A stretch of 64,000 bases of DNA, taken from Thalassolituus alkanivorans (lineage in GTDB: Bacteria; Pseudomonadota; Gammaproteobacteria; Pseudomonadales; Oceanobacteraceae). Positions within the stretch are counted from its first letter, which is position 1, and every line of letters starts with the position of its first letter. Below, piece by piece: positions 62,658 through 64,000 of this stretch. Below the pieces are notes generated by a model. That model made no database searches, was not told the origin of the DNA, and saw only the letters and a program-made list of their open reading frames with translations. The position numbers were made by a program, and so were the translations under genes. The stretch spans positions 1-64,000 of the forward strand of contig NZ_JAJAEL010000006.1 of assembly GCF_020447205.1 (NCBI RefSeq), read 5' to 3'.

Positions 62658-64000
62658 GATCTTCGTTCACCCACTTGATTACGACCTGAGCTACCCGCGC
62701 CGGATCTTCGGCAATCAGCCCTTTCAGTGCATCCAGCTGGCGCTCAAAACTTTCTGACGCCCCCGGCAGCAGGAACTCATCCATGCCCGCCAGGGTTACT
62801 TTGTCATCATCCAGACCGGCTTCAGCGTCTTCCAGCTCATCCAGCAGGATCGAAGCTTCGTCGCGGCCACGGTTGGCAATACTCTTGATAGTAGGCCTGA
62901 TCACACCAAAGATCAGCACCAGAATAAACAGGCCGGCAAGAATTTGTTTCATGATTTCCCAGAACCATGGCTGGGTCCAGAAATCCGGATCACCCAGTTC
63001 AATCTCGCCTTTGCCCATAAAGGGTGAGTTGATAACGTTGACGCTGTCGCCACGGGCCGCATTAAAACCAACGGCATCTTTTACCAGTACTTCCAGGCGT
63101 TGCAGGTCGTTATCCGTCCAGGGGGTATAGACCGTTTCGCCTTCGGCATTCACACTGGCGCGATCATTCACCACCACCGCAACGGTCAGACGGCGGATAC
63201 GGCCAATCTGCTGTTGTTTATAACTCAGAGTGCGGTCAATTTCGTAATTACGGGTCGATTCCGAGCGGCGGTTAACACCTGCACCAGCGCCTCCGGCACC
63301 ACCGTTAGCCACTTCCGGTGCATTCGCCGCAGCCGGCGGCTGATTGGACAATGCTCCCGGAATTCCGCCATTGGTTTTATCGGCATTTTCTTCGTTGAGT
63401 AATTGCTCGCTGCGCAGGGCAATTAAGTCCGGGTTGTACAGTTCTTCACTCTGTTCCTGTACGGTGAAGTCAACATCGGCCGAGACTTCTGCCTTATAGT
63501 TTTCGCTGCCCAATACCGGTTTAAGAATATTATTCACGGCCTGGGTAATAGAACTCTGAACTTTTTCGGTATATTCGAGCTGTTTATGAGCCAGCATTTC
63601 GCCGCTCTGCTCTTCTATTTTTGACAGCAAATTACCCTGCTGATCAACCACCGACACATCAGCCCGGTCCATTTCGCTGACACTGGATGCCACCAGATTA
63701 ATAATGGCTTCCACCTGATCGCGGGATAAATCACGGCCTGCATATAATTCAATAAACACCGACGCCCGTGGCTTGCGCTGGTCGCGGACAAAAACCGATT
63801 GTTTGGGCAATGCCAGATGTACACGGGCATTACGCACCGATTTCACACTGGCAATAGTGCGCGCCAGCTCACCTTCCAGGCCACGGCGGTAACGGGCATT
63901 TTCAATAAACTGGCTGGTCCCCAGCGTGCTGTCTTTATCCAGCACTTCAAGACCAACGGTTTTATCGTCAATTAAGCTGGCGGCGGCCAGTTTCATTCTG
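62647..64000 (-). CDS. fliF: FliF, flagellar MS-ring protein (partial, 5' end outside window)
   Basis: The last about 451 codons of fliF are present; the reading frame is open to the right edge, so the N-terminus and the first membrane helix lie outside. Visible parts are the ring-building motif LGTSQFIENARYRRGLEGELARTI, VRDQRKPRASVFIELYAGRDL, a Gly-rich linker (GGAGGAGAGVNRR), the second membrane helix (ILAGLFILVLIFGVI) and the C-terminal FliG-binding tail (LDALKGLIAEDPARVAQVV). It heads the fliF-G-H-I-J set. Confidence 0.96.
   Translation of the reverse strand, partial: RMKLAAASLIDDKTVGLEVLDKDSTLGTSQFIENARYRRGLEGELARTIASVKSVRNARVHLALPKQSVFVRDQRKPRASVFIELYAGRDLSRDQVEAIINLVASSVSEMDRADVSVVDQQGNLLSKIEEQSGEMLAHKQLEYTEKVQSSITQAVNNILKPVLGSENYKAEVSADVDFTVQEQSEELYNPDLIALRSEQLLNEENADKTNGGIPGALSNQPPAAANAPEVANGGAGGAGAGVNRRSESTRNYEIDRTLSYKQQQIGRIRRLTVAVVVNDRASVNAEGETVYTPWTDNDLQRLEVLVKDAVGFNAARGDSVNVINSPFMGKGEIELGDPDFWTQPWFWEIMKQILAGLFILVLIFGVIRPTIKSIANRGRDEASILLDELEDAEAGLDDDKVTLAGMDEFLLPGASESFERQLDALKGLIAEDPARVAQVVIKWVNEDHGK

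Noticed and set aside
61620-62678. A 352-codon plus-strand frame opposite fliG
   Set aside because: FliG is certain; the opposite frame is long only because of codon bias.
1-64000. CRISPR arrays, insertion sequences, prophage genes, toxin-antitoxin pairs
   Set aside because: No repeated spacer pattern, transposase, integrase or paired small toxin gene was seen in any part of the window.

Overview
The window looks like chromosome of a motile marine-type gammaproteobacterium of the Pseudomonadales/Oceanospirillales group (Oceanobacter/Thalassolituus-like is my guess, not proven). The reasons are the pseudomonad-style flagellar gene order (fliF-G-H-I-J, fliK, fliL-M-N-O-P-Q-R-flhB, flhA-flhF-fleN-fliA, cheY-Z-A-B-motC-motD-parC-parP-cheW-DUF2802), sigma-54 promoters ahead of flagellar genes, an HptB/HsbR/HsbA module, and class Ia nrdAB with its own ferredoxin. 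No insertion sequence, phage, CRISPR array, tRNA or mature rRNA gene was seen.

Left part (1-25.7 kb) is mostly housekeeping. Bases 1-560 are the leader and four tandem promoters of a ribosomal RNA operon that runs leftward out of the window. Then come queC-queE (queuosine precursor), a hdfR-like regulator with a quinone-reductase-like gene, divergent from maoP-rimB-rimK, then a transglutaminase-like gene, argD-argF, a diguanylate cyclase, glpK, aer (energy taxis), metR, an rstAB-like two-component pair, nrdA-nrdB-ferredoxin, bcp, a possible outer-membrane protein, an AraC regulator, an Mpo1-like and a MAPEG membrane protein, and a few small orphans.

Right part (25.9-64 kb) is one long leftward flagellar/chemotaxis region of 40 genes, in transcription order right to left: fliF (cut by the window edge), fliG-H-I-J; a second, F7-like chemosensory system (STAS-cheY-cheA-cheW-mcp-cheR-cheD-cheB); hsbA-hsbR-hptB; fliK; fliL-M-N-O-P-Q-R-flhB ending in a terminator; flhA-flhF-fleN-fliA; then the main flagellar chemotaxis set cheY-cheZ-cheA-cheB-motC-motD-parC-small gene-parP-cheW-DUF2802, ending in a terminator. 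Three good sigma-54 promoters (fliK, fliL, flhA) divide it.

Points most worth attention: the main CheA has, between its P1 domain and kinase core, three copies of a short acidic/amphipathic motif resembling the CheY-binding ends of FliM and CheZ, where the second CheA has a folded P2-like region; an unrecognised gene lies between parC and parP and shares a short motif with ParP; the F7-like cluster sits exactly at the fliJ/hsbA junction; the rstB-like kinase appears to start at ATT; and argD and bcp have leader hairpins with regulatory potential.
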